From positions 1 to 16,439 of the forward strand of contig JANTGL010000025.1 in assembly GCA_024762915.1 (NCBI GenBank): DNA of 16,439 nt. The letters are read 5' to 3'. Positions 6,483 to 13,574 of this stretch are shown piece after piece. Under the pieces are notes generated by a model. The model ran no database searches. It had not been told where the DNA came from and was given only the letters and a program-made list of their open reading frames with translations. Made by a program: the position numbers and the translations under genes. The stretch's first letter is position 1. Each line of letters opens with the position of its first letter. The DNA comes from Bacteroidales bacterium. GTDB taxonomy: Bacteria; Bacteroidota; Bacteroidia; Bacteroidales; JAADGE01.

Positions 6483-8456
6483 ATGGAAGATAATATGAAA
6501 GATAATAAAAAAATTAGCAGTAACAATAACGATTACTCAGCTGATAATATTCAAGTATTAGAAGGATTAGAAGCTGTCAGAAAACGTCCCGCAATGTATA
6601 TCGGTGATGTAAGTGAAAGAGGTTTGCACCATTTGGTTTATGAAGTAGTAGATAATTCTATCGATGAAGCACTTGCCGGATTTTGTAGTGATATTGATGT
6701 TCGGATTAATGAAGATAATTCAATTACGGTAAGAGATGACGGCCGAGGAATTCCTGTTGATTTTCATGAAAAAGAAGGAAAATCTGCTCTTGAAGTCGTA
6801 ATGACTGTTCTGCATGCCGGCGGAAAATTTAATAAAGATACTTATAAAGTTTCCGGCGGTTTACACGGAGTCGGTGTTTCATGTGTCAATGCTTTATCGT
6901 CATCTTTAATTGCAAAAATTTACCGTGACGGAAAAATCTATCAACAAGAATATTCAATCGGTAAACCTTTGTCGGACATTCAAGTTGTCGGAGAAACAAA
7001 AGAACACGGAACAGAAATTACATTTATTCCGGATACAAGCATTTTTAATACGAATGTATACAATTTTGATATTCTGGCTACACGAATGCGTGAACTTTCA
7101 TTCTTAAATAAAGGAATAAAAATAATTCTGACTGATAAACGTGAAAAGGAAGAAGACGGAACATATAAAACTGAAGAATTTTATTCGAAAGAAGGTTTAA
7201 AAGAATTTGTTCAATATCTTGACCAAACACGCGAATCTTTAATTTCCGAAATTATTAATATTTCTACTGAAAAAGACGGAGTTCCGGTTGAAATTGCCCT
7301 TCAATACAATACATCATTTACCGAAAATATTCATTCTTATGTTAATAACATTAATACTCATGAAGGCGGAACACATTTAACCGGTTTCAGAAGAGGACTT
7401 ACAAGAACCTTAAAAAACTATGCCGAAAATTCCGGTATGCTGAGCAAATTAAAATTTACTATCAGCGGAGATGATTTCAGGGAAGGTTTAACCGGTGTAA
7501 TTTCCGTAAAAGTTCAGGAACCGCAATTTGAAGGACAAACTAAAACAAAACTGGGTAATTCAGAAATAAGTAAAGTTGTTGATCAAGCCGTAAGTGCAAT
7601 GCTCGGAAACTATTTAGAAGAAAATCCGATTGATGCAAAACAAATTGTTCAAAAAGTGATTCTTGCCGCAACTGCCAGACATGCAGCAAGAAAAGCTCGC
7701 GAATTGGTTCAACGAAAAAATGTTATGAGCGGTGCCGGTTTACCCGGAAAATTATCCGATTGTTCTGACAGAAACCCCGAAAATACGGAAGTTTATCTTG
7801 TGGAAGGAGACTCTGCAGGCGGAACGGCAAAACAAGGCAGAGACAGAAAATTTCAAGCTATTCTGCCTTTAAGAGGTAAAATCTTAAATGTAGAAAAAGC
7901 CATGCAACACCGAGTCTTTGAAAGTGAAGAAATCAGAAATATTTTCACGGCACTCGGCGTTTCAATCGGAACGGAAGAAGACAGCAAAGCATTAAATATC
8001 GAAAAATTACGTTATCATAAAATAATCATAATGACGGATGCCGATGTGGACGGAAGCCACATTACGACATTAATTATGACCTTGTTTTTCAGATATATGC
8101 GAGAATTAATTGAAAAAGGATATTTGTATATCGCAACACCTCCTTTATATCAAGTTAAAAAAGGAAAACAATCCGTATATTGCTGGACGGAAGAACAAAG
8201 ATTGCAAGCAGTTGAAGATCTCGGAAAAGGAAAAGAAACAGGCGTAAGTGTTCAACGTTACAAAGGTTTAGGTGAAATGAATGCAGAACAATTATGGACA
8301 ACAACCATGAGTCCCGAAACAAGAATTTTACAACAAGTTTCAATTGATAACGGTGCTGAAGCCGATCGGGTTTTTTCAATGCTTATGGGTGACGATGTTC
8401 CTCCCAGAAGAGCATTTATTGAAGAAAACGCAACTTATGCCAATATTGATATCTAA
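6483..8456 (+). CDS. gyrB: DNA gyrase subunit B
   Basis: GyrB is the ATPase subunit of DNA gyrase and, with GyrA, introduces negative supercoils. The 657-residue product shows in order: EAVRKRPAMYIGD; the GHKL ATP site with VVDNSIDEAL (Asn58), DDGRGIPV and GGLHGVGVSCVNALS; the transducer domain; then the TOPRIM domain with EGDSAGG (Glu441) and the metal-binding DADVDG (Asp519, 521, 523). The C-terminal QRYKGLGEMNAEQLW and TTMSPETR stretches are gyrase-like, and the length is normal for GyrB without the proteobacterial insertion. ParE is the alternative but is less likely given the QLWTTTM block. ATG 6483 was chosen over TTG 6441; ATG 6495 is a close alternative. GyrA is not in the window. Transcription probably ends at the hairpin directly downstream. 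Confidence 0.95.
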   Translation: MEDNMKDNKKISSNNNDYSADNIQVLEGLEAVRKRPAMYIGDVSERGLHHLVYEVVDNSIDEALAGFCSDIDVRINEDNSITVRDDGRGIPVDFHEKEGKSALEVVMTVLHAGGKFNKDTYKVSGGLHGVGVSCVNALSSSLIAKIYRDGKIYQQEYSIGKPLSDIQVVGETKEHGTEITFIPDTSIFNTNVYNFDILATRMRELSFLNKGIKIILTDKREKEEDGTYKTEEFYSKEGLKEFVQYLDQTRESLISEIINISTEKDGVPVEIALQYNTSFTENIHSYVNNINTHEGGTHLTGFRRGLTRTLKNYAENSGMLSKLKFTISGDDFREGLTGVISVKVQEPQFEGQTKTKLGNSEISKVVDQAVSAMLGNYLEENPIDAKQIVQKVILAATARHAARKARELVQRKNVMSGAGLPGKLSDCSDRNPENTEVYLVEGDSAGGTAKQGRDRKFQAILPLRGKILNVEKAMQHRVFESEEIRNIFTALGVSIGTEEDSKALNIEKLRYHKIIIMTDADVDGSHITTLIMTLFFRYMRELIEKGYLYIATPPLYQVKKGKQSVYCWTEEQRLQAVEDLGKGKETGVSVQRYKGLGEMNAEQLWTTTMSPETRILQQVSIDNGAEADRVFSMLMGDDVPPRRAFIEENATYANIDI

Positions 8457-8479
8457 AATGAAATATAAATATTAAAAGG

Positions 8480-8512
8480 AAAAAGGAAGTTTTGTTAAAA
8501 GACTTCCTTTTT
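8480..8512 (+). terminator. Intrinsic terminator of gyrB
   Basis: AAAAAGGAAGT (8480-8490) pairs exactly with ACTTCCTTTTT (8502-8512). A T-G wobble and two further A-T pairs extend the stem to 14 bp around a 5-base loop. The 3' arm ends in a run of five T. It starts 23 bases after the gyrB stop and has the A-tract/stem/T-tract form of a rho-independent terminator. Confidence 0.8.
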
Positions 8513-8521
8513 ATACTTTTG
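8492..8521 (+). promoter_or_regulatory. Bacteroidota-type promoter of pheT
   Basis: TTG at 8492-8494 and TACTTTTG at 8514-8521 are separated by 19 bases, an exact fit to TTG-N19-TAnnTTTG. The -33 element lies in the loop region of the gyrB terminator and the -7 element begins two bases after its stem. The ATG of pheT is 22 bases after the -7 element. Confidence 0.62.
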
Positions 8522-8543
8522 AAGTTTTAAATCAAAATCAGAA

Positions 8544-10991
8544 ATGAAAATATCTTACAATCAACTGAAACAATACATTGATATTAATATAAAACCGGAA
8601 GAGCTTGCCGAAATTTTAACTGATATCGGGCTGGAAGTTGAAGGAACCGAAGAATACGAAAGTATTAAAGGCGGTATGGAAGGACTTGTTATCGGCGAAG
8701 TTAAAACTTGTGAAAAACATCCGAATGCCGACAAATTAAGTATCACAACCGTAGATATCGGAACAAAAGATATTTTACCGATTGTTTGCGGAGCGCCCAA
8801 TGTTGATGCCGGACAAAAAGTTATTGTGGCAACTGTCGGAACAATTCTTTACGACGGCGACAAAGCAATTCCGATTAAAAAGGGGAAAATTCGCGGTGAA
8901 GTTTCAATGGGTATGATTTGTGCCGAAGATGAAATCGGAATCGGAACGTCTCACGACGGTATTTTGGTTTTACCCGAAAGCATAGAAACAGGAACTTTGG
9001 CAAAAGACTACTTTAAAATTGAAAAAGACACCGTTTTTGAAATCGGTTTAACACCAAACAGAGCCGACGGTGCTTCTCATATCGGTGTTGCAAGAGATTT
9101 AGTAGCTTATTTCAAATTTCAAGGTAAAAACATTGAACTTAAAAAACCGGATATCAACAATTTTAAAATTGACAATACTGATTTAGAAATTCCCGTTAAA
9201 ATTGAAAATAATGAAGCTTGCAAAAGGTATGCAGGAATAACAATTTCCGGCATTAAAGTGACGGAATCTCCGGATTGGTTAAAAACTCGACTTAAAGCAA
9301 TAGGACTGCAACCCATTAATAATTTGGTAGATATAACCAACTATGTTTTGCATGAAACCGGACAACCCCTTCATGCTTTTGATGCCGATAAAATTACAGG
9401 CAAAAAAGTGATTGTAAAAACTTTACCCGAAGGCACTCCTTTTATTACATTGGACAAAGAAGAACGCAAGTTACATAATGATGATCTGATGATATGTAAT
9501 ACTGAAGAACCGATGTGTATTGCCGGTGTTTTCGGAGGTGCAAAATCAGGCGTTACCGATAACACAAAAAACATTTTCTTAGAAAGTGCCTATTTTAATC
9601 CTGTTTTTGTCAGAAAAACATCCAAACGCCATGCTTTGCAGACCGATGCTTCTTTTCGTTTTGAACGCGGTGTTGATCCGAATATGACAATTTATGCTCT
9701 TAAACGAGCTGCACTTCTGATAAAAGAAATTGCCGGTGGCAATATTTCTTCCGAAATTGTTGATGTGTACCCCGAACCGATTAACGATTTTAAAATCACT
9801 GTCTCTTATTCTCACATTGACCGTTTAATCGGAAAAAAAATTGATCGTGAAGACATTGACACTATTCTGAAAGCTCTTGAAATAAAAATTACGGATAAAG
9901 CAAATGATACTATAAAACTTGAAGTTCCCCCGTATCGAGTTGATGTAACTCGTGAAGCAGATATAATTGAAGAAATTCTAAGAATTTACGGGTACAACAA
10001 TGTGGAATCTCCGCATTCTGTTAAATCAACTTTATCCTATGCTCCGAAACCGGACGAAAACAAATTAAAAAATAAAATTTCTGAATTTTTAAGTTCACAA
10101 GGATTTTCGGAAGCTATGTCAAATTCATTGACAAAAGCAAAATATTATGAAGATTCCGATGCTTTTAAAGAAGACGAATCCGTAAAAATATTAAACGCTT
10201 TAAGCATTGATTTAAATGTTTTAAGACAAGATTTACTGTTCGGAACTTTGGAAGCTGTTATCAGAAATATTAATCATAAAAATTCGGATATTAAATTGTA
10301 TGAATTCGGAAACACCTATCATTACAATAAAAGCAATGCTGATAATACGCTTAATTCTTATAAAGAAGAAGCACGATTAGCTGTTGTTGTTTCCGGAAAT
10401 AAAAATAAAATTAATTGGGACACACCGGAACATAAATCTGATTTTTATTATTTCAAATCTCAGATTGACGGCATTCTCGAAAGATTAAATTTTAACACTA
10501 AGCAACTAAAAACAGAAGAAAACTCAAATCCTGTTTTTTCATACGGATTAAAATATTCCGTAAACAATAAAATATTAGTTGAATTCGGAAGTATAAGTAA
10601 TAAAGTTTTATCTGTTTTCGGTATTGAACAAGAAGTCTTTTTTGCAAATATTTTTTGGGATAATGTAATGAATACTTTACCCGGCAATCCGATATTTAAA
10701 GAAATATCAAAATATCCTGCCGTGAAACGTGATTTGGCTTTGCTTCTTAATAAAGATGTGAAATTTGCTCAAATAGAAGAACTTGCATATAAAACAGAAC
10801 GTAAACTTCTGAAAGATGTTTCTATTTTTGATGTTTTTGAAAACGAAAAACTCGGTGAAAATAAAAAATCGTATGCCGTAAGTTTCATTATTCAAGACGA
10901 AACAAAAACATTGAAAGATAAGCAAATTGATAAAATAATGAAAAAACTGCAATATAATTTTGAAAAAGAATTAGGTGCAGAATTGAGATAA
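8544..10991 (+). CDS. pheT: Phenylalanine--tRNA ligase beta subunit
   Basis: PheT is the large subunit of the alpha2-beta2 enzyme that charges tRNA-Phe in the cytoplasm. The 815-residue length fits the bacterial form. Visible domains in order: the N-terminal MKISYNQLKQYIDI; an EMAP/OB-type tRNA-binding domain (about 40-150, with KHPNADKLSI and GMICAEDEIG); the B3/B4 editing region (about 215-395, with NNLVDITNYV, HAFDADKI and the following DASFRFERGVDP); the B5 domain (about 405-480, with PYRVDVTREADIIEEI); the catalytic-like fold; and a C-terminal FDX-ACB anticodon-binding domain (about 720-815, with KYPAVKRDLALLL). The alpha subunit gene pheS is not adjacent. The exonuclease gene follows after 15 bases, so the two probably share a transcript. 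Confidence 0.96.
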   Translation: MKISYNQLKQYIDINIKPEELAEILTDIGLEVEGTEEYESIKGGMEGLVIGEVKTCEKHPNADKLSITTVDIGTKDILPIVCGAPNVDAGQKVIVATVGTILYDGDKAIPIKKGKIRGEVSMGMICAEDEIGIGTSHDGILVLPESIETGTLAKDYFKIEKDTVFEIGLTPNRADGASHIGVARDLVAYFKFQGKNIELKKPDINNFKIDNTDLEIPVKIENNEACKRYAGITISGIKVTESPDWLKTRLKAIGLQPINNLVDITNYVLHETGQPLHAFDADKITGKKVIVKTLPEGTPFITLDKEERKLHNDDLMICNTEEPMCIAGVFGGAKSGVTDNTKNIFLESAYFNPVFVRKTSKRHALQTDASFRFERGVDPNMTIYALKRAALLIKEIAGGNISSEIVDVYPEPINDFKITVSYSHIDRLIGKKIDREDIDTILKALEIKITDKANDTIKLEVPPYRVDVTREADIIEEILRIYGYNNVESPHSVKSTLSYAPKPDENKLKNKISEFLSSQGFSEAMSNSLTKAKYYEDSDAFKEDESVKILNALSIDLNVLRQDLLFGTLEAVIRNINHKNSDIKLYEFGNTYHYNKSNADNTLNSYKEEARLAVVVSGNKNKINWDTPEHKSDFYYFKSQIDGILERLNFNTKQLKTEENSNPVFSYGLKYSVNNKILVEFGSISNKVLSVFGIEQEVFFANIFWDNVMNTLPGNPIFKEISKYPAVKRDLALLLNKDVKFAQIEELAYKTERKLLKDVSIFDVFENEKLGENKKSYAVSFIIQDETKTLKDKQIDKIMKKLQYNFEKELGAELR

Positions 10992-11006
10992 AACAAAACT
11001 AAAGTA

Positions 11007-11780
11007 ATGAAACTAAACTTAAAAAAACCGATTGCTTTTTTCGACCTTGAAACAACAGGTGTTGACGTAGGCAAAGACAGAATTGTTGAAATAGCAATTG
11101 TAAAAGTAAATCCTAACCAAAGTACTGATACAAAAACAATGCGGATTAATCCGACAATTCCGATACCGAAAGAAGCATCAAAAATTCACGGAATTACAGA
11201 TGATGACGTAAAAAATGCTCCGACTTTTAAACAAATAGCAAAAGACATTGCAAAATTTATAGAGGGTTGTGATTTAGCCGGCTATAATTCAAATCAATTT
11301 GATATTCCGCTTCTGGCAGAAGAATTTTTGAGAGCAGATGTTGATTTCAGCGTTAAAAACAGAAAGTTTGTTGATGTCCAAGTGATTTATCACAAAATGG
11401 AACAGCGTACACTTTCTGCAGCTTATAAATTTTATTGCAAAAAAGATTTGGAAGGTGCTCACGGTGCTGAAGCTGATACGATGGCAACCTATGAAGTGCT
11501 TCAAGCTCAATTGGATATGTATGATAACTTAACAAACGACATTGACGAATTATCAAAAATATCCTATCACAGAAAAAGTGCTGATTTAGCAGGAAGAATC
11601 GTTTTTAACAAAGACGGAAAAGAAATATTTAATTTCGGAAAACACAAAGGAAAAACCGTAGAAGAAGTCTTAGAAAAAGAACCGGGATATTTTGCATGGA
11701 TGTTGAATGCTGATTTTCCGCTATATACAAAAAAAGTTTTGACGGAGATTAAATTAAGGAAAAGCGGGTTAATTAGTTGA
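11007..11780 (+). CDS. DnaQ-fold 3'-5' exonuclease with C-terminal DUF3820-like domain
   Basis: The 257-residue protein has the DEDDh exonuclease residues of the DnaQ family: FFDLETTG (Asp13, Glu15), SNQFDIP (Asp99) and HGAEAD (His152, Asp157). These enzymes remove nucleotides from 3' ends using two metal ions. After about residue 195 there is a second segment, FNFGKHKGKTVEEVL followed by EPGYFAWMLNADFP, which resembles the small DUF3820 domain often found behind this nuclease in Bacteroidota. It could be a proofreading subunit-like protein or a stand-alone repair/RNA exonuclease. I give no gene symbol because DnaQ orthology is not shown. It follows pheT by 15 bases with no promoter visible between, so co-transcription is likely. 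Confidence 0.88.
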   Translation: MKLNLKKPIAFFDLETTGVDVGKDRIVEIAIVKVNPNQSTDTKTMRINPTIPIPKEASKIHGITDDDVKNAPTFKQIAKDIAKFIEGCDLAGYNSNQFDIPLLAEEFLRADVDFSVKNRKFVDVQVIYHKMEQRTLSAAYKFYCKKDLEGAHGAEADTMATYEVLQAQLDMYDNLTNDIDELSKISYHRKSADLAGRIVFNKDGKEIFNFGKHKGKTVEEVLEKEPGYFAWMLNADFPLYTKKVLTEIKLRKSGLIS

Positions 11781-11824
11781 TGAGATGATTAATTGATTAG
11801 TAGTTATTTAGCTAATTAGATAAC
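11769..11824 (+). repeat. Left array of degenerate octamers
   Basis: Seven 8-base units follow each other: TTAATTAG, TTGATGAG, ATGATTAA, TTGATTAG, TAGTTATT, TAGCTAAT and TAGATAAC. The first unit and the exonuclease stop codon (11778-11780) lie inside the array. GTTAATTAGTTGAT at 11768-11781 is exactly complementary to 12221-12234, the array at the other end of this gap. Confidence 0.5.
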
Positions 11825-12212
11825 GAAACTAAGAACTTTCTTTTTGAAATTTTAGAACTAATGTGATATGAGTGATGAGATAAGTAATATAATATTAGAT
11901 TTAACAATTGACTTTTAAATAATTTGAACTATCAGAAAATAAGCACAAATATATTTTTTTTGTCAATTATTAAAATCCAACACATCAATCGGTGTTAATG
12001 TGCATTAAAGTCAGATACCCAAAGCAAAAAAAAATCTTACATAAATTAAAAAATCAACAAAAAAAGTTTATGAAAATGAATATTGTTTAATTTTATGCGA
12101 TAAATATGTAAATTACCCAAATATAGGAACTCTTTGAGAAAAATTATTAAACATAAAAAAGTACTGATTAAAATAATATCATCAACATATAAAAAATTAA
12201 AAACTTTATATA
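11825..12212. other. Non-coding AT-rich core of the 472-base gap
   Basis: No ORF of useful length, tRNA, rRNA or terminator with a GC stem was found here. Small structures exist, such as TTAATG-TG-CATTAA (11995-12008) and AACAC/GTGTT flanking ATCAATCG. No TAnnTTTG promoter for the downstream gene was found within about 150 bases of its start. Confidence 0.5.
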
Positions 12213-12252
12213 ATCAACAAATCAACTAATTAACTAATTAACTATTCATCAA
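12213..12252 (-). repeat. Right array of degenerate octamers, inverted to the left one
   Basis: On the minus strand five 8-base units read TTGATGAA, TAGTTAAT, TAGTTAAT, TAGTTGAT and TTGTTGAT. The array ends exactly at the GTG start codon of the next gene. Together with the array at 11769-11824 it frames the gap, in inverted orientation. Confidence 0.55.
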
Positions 12253-12861
12253 GTGAAAATAATCTGTATAGGACGTAATTACATTGATCACGCAAAAGAA
12301 CTTAATAATAAAATTCCGGAAAAACCCATGTTCTTTCTCAAACCGGAAACTTCTTTATTATTAAAAAATCGCCCTTTTTATTATCCCGACTTCTCGAAAG
12401 AAATTCATTACGAAACTGAAATTGTTATTAAAATTAACAAACTCGGAAAACATATTGAAGAACAATTTGCACATCGCTATTATTCCGAAATCGGTTTAGG
12501 AATTGATTTTACGGCAAGAGATTTGCAAAAAGAATGTAAAACAAAAGGACACCCTTGGGAAATAGCAAAAGCATTCGAACATTCCGCACCAATATCGGAA
12601 ACTTTTGTAAATAAAGAGAACTTGCCTGATAATATAAATTTCAAATTAGAACTTAACGGAAAAACTGTTCAAAACGGCTACACAAAAGATATGATTTTCT
12701 CAGTTGATAAAATCATATCTTACGTTTCAAAATTTTTTACTTTAAAAATCGGAGATTTAATTTTTACAGGAACACCGGCCGGTGTCGGTGAAGTTCAAAT
12801 AGGTGATAATTTGAAAGGTTATATGGAGGGGAAATTAATGTTTAATTTTGACATCAAATAA
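12253..12861 (+). CDS. Fumarylacetoacetate hydrolase (FAH) family protein
   Basis: The 202-residue protein has only the catalytic FAH fold. Its start MKIICIGRNYIDHAKELNN is the usual beginning of this short class, which supports the GTG start at 12253. Metal ligands expected for the family are visible: Glu54 and Glu56 in HYETE and Asp85 in GIDFTARDLQ. The LIFTGTPAGVG segment near the C-terminus is also characteristic. Family members are Mg2+-dependent acylpyruvate hydrolases, oxaloacetate decarboxylases or related C-C bond hydrolases; this sequence alone does not choose between them. The stop codon is immediately followed by the nadD start (TAAATG), so the two are probably one operon. Upstream is an unusual repeat array touching the start codon. 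Confidence 0.9.
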   Translation: MKIICIGRNYIDHAKELNNKIPEKPMFFLKPETSLLLKNRPFYYPDFSKEIHYETEIVIKINKLGKHIEEQFAHRYYSEIGLGIDFTARDLQKECKTKGHPWEIAKAFEHSAPISETFVNKENLPDNINFKLELNGKTVQNGYTKDMIFSVDKIISYVSKFFTLKIGDLIFTGTPAGVGEVQIGDNLKGYMEGKLMFNFDIK

Positions 12862-13506
12862 ATGTCCGAAAACAATATCATATCAGATATTTTGATACCC
12901 GACTCGAACAGGACCGATAAATATAAAAAAAAGAAAGTCGGATTATTTTTTGGTTCTTTTAATCCCGTGCATAACGGACACATGATTATTGCCAATTATA
13001 TTTTGGAATATACTGAATTGGAGCAAATATTTTTTGTCGTAAGCCCTCAAAATCCGTTTAAAGAAAAATTAAATTTACTTGAAGACTATCATCGCCTTGC
13101 ATTAGTTAAAGAAGCTATCGGAGACAACGATAAATATCATGCCTGTGATATTGAATTTAAAATGCCGAAACCATCCTATACAGTTGATACTTTAACCTAT
13201 TTGAAAGAAAAATATCCGGAAAAAGAATTTTCTTTAATAATGGGAAGTGATAATCTTACTAATTTTCATAAATGGAAAAATTACAAACAAATTATTGAAA
13301 ATCATACAGTTTTCGTTTATCCTCGTCCCGGTTTTGATGACAGCGAATTCAAAGAAATTAAAAATATCATATTAATTGATGCACCTTTAATGGAAATTTC
13401 TGCAACCTTTATAAGAAATGCCGTCAAAGAAAAGAAAGATATTCGATATTTTATGCCGGAACATACTTGGAATTATTTAAAAGAAATGCATTTTTATGAA
13501 AAATAA
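12862..13506 (+). CDS. nadD: Nicotinate-nucleotide adenylyltransferase
   Basis: NadD transfers AMP from ATP to nicotinate mononucleotide, the penultimate step of NAD synthesis. The 214-residue product has the nucleotidyltransferase signature GSFNPVHNGH (residues 31-40, HxGH at 37-40), then KPSYTVDTL, the MGSDNL and FHKW substrate loop, and ISATFIRNAVKEKKDIRYFMP near the C-terminus, matching the ISSTxIR block. About 22 residues precede the usual start point (MSENNIISDILIPDSN and a lysine run). The only in-frame start close by is a TTG at codon 11, so this charged extension seems real if ATG 12862 is used. The gene begins directly after the FAH-family stop with no spacer. A two-gene operon is inferred. 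Confidence 0.93.
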   Translation: MSENNIISDILIPDSNRTDKYKKKKVGLFFGSFNPVHNGHMIIANYILEYTELEQIFFVVSPQNPFKEKLNLLEDYHRLALVKEAIGDNDKYHACDIEFKMPKPSYTVDTLTYLKEKYPEKEFSLIMGSDNLTNFHKWKNYKQIIENHTVFVYPRPGFDDSEFKEIKNIILIDAPLMEISATFIRNAVKEKKDIRYFMPEHTWNYLKEMHFYEK

Positions 13507-13509
13507 ATA

Positions 13510-13541
13510 TTTGCTTTAAATTTATTTATATATTATTTTTA
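13510..13541 (+). promoter_or_regulatory. Possible promoter of the secreted protease
   Basis: TTTG at 13510-13513 and TATTTTTA at 13534-13541 are spaced by 20 bases. The -7 element has one mismatch (final A for G in TAnnTTTG). It ends 33 bases before the ATG at 13575. Confidence 0.33.
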
Positions 13542-13574
13542 CATCTCATTATTTTATCATTAAACTATTTTATT

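Noticed and set aside
11781..12252. Possible tRNA or known small RNA in the gap
   Set aside because: No cloverleaf with a T-loop GTTCRA motif and no GC-stem structure was found; the sequence is almost entirely A/T-rich.
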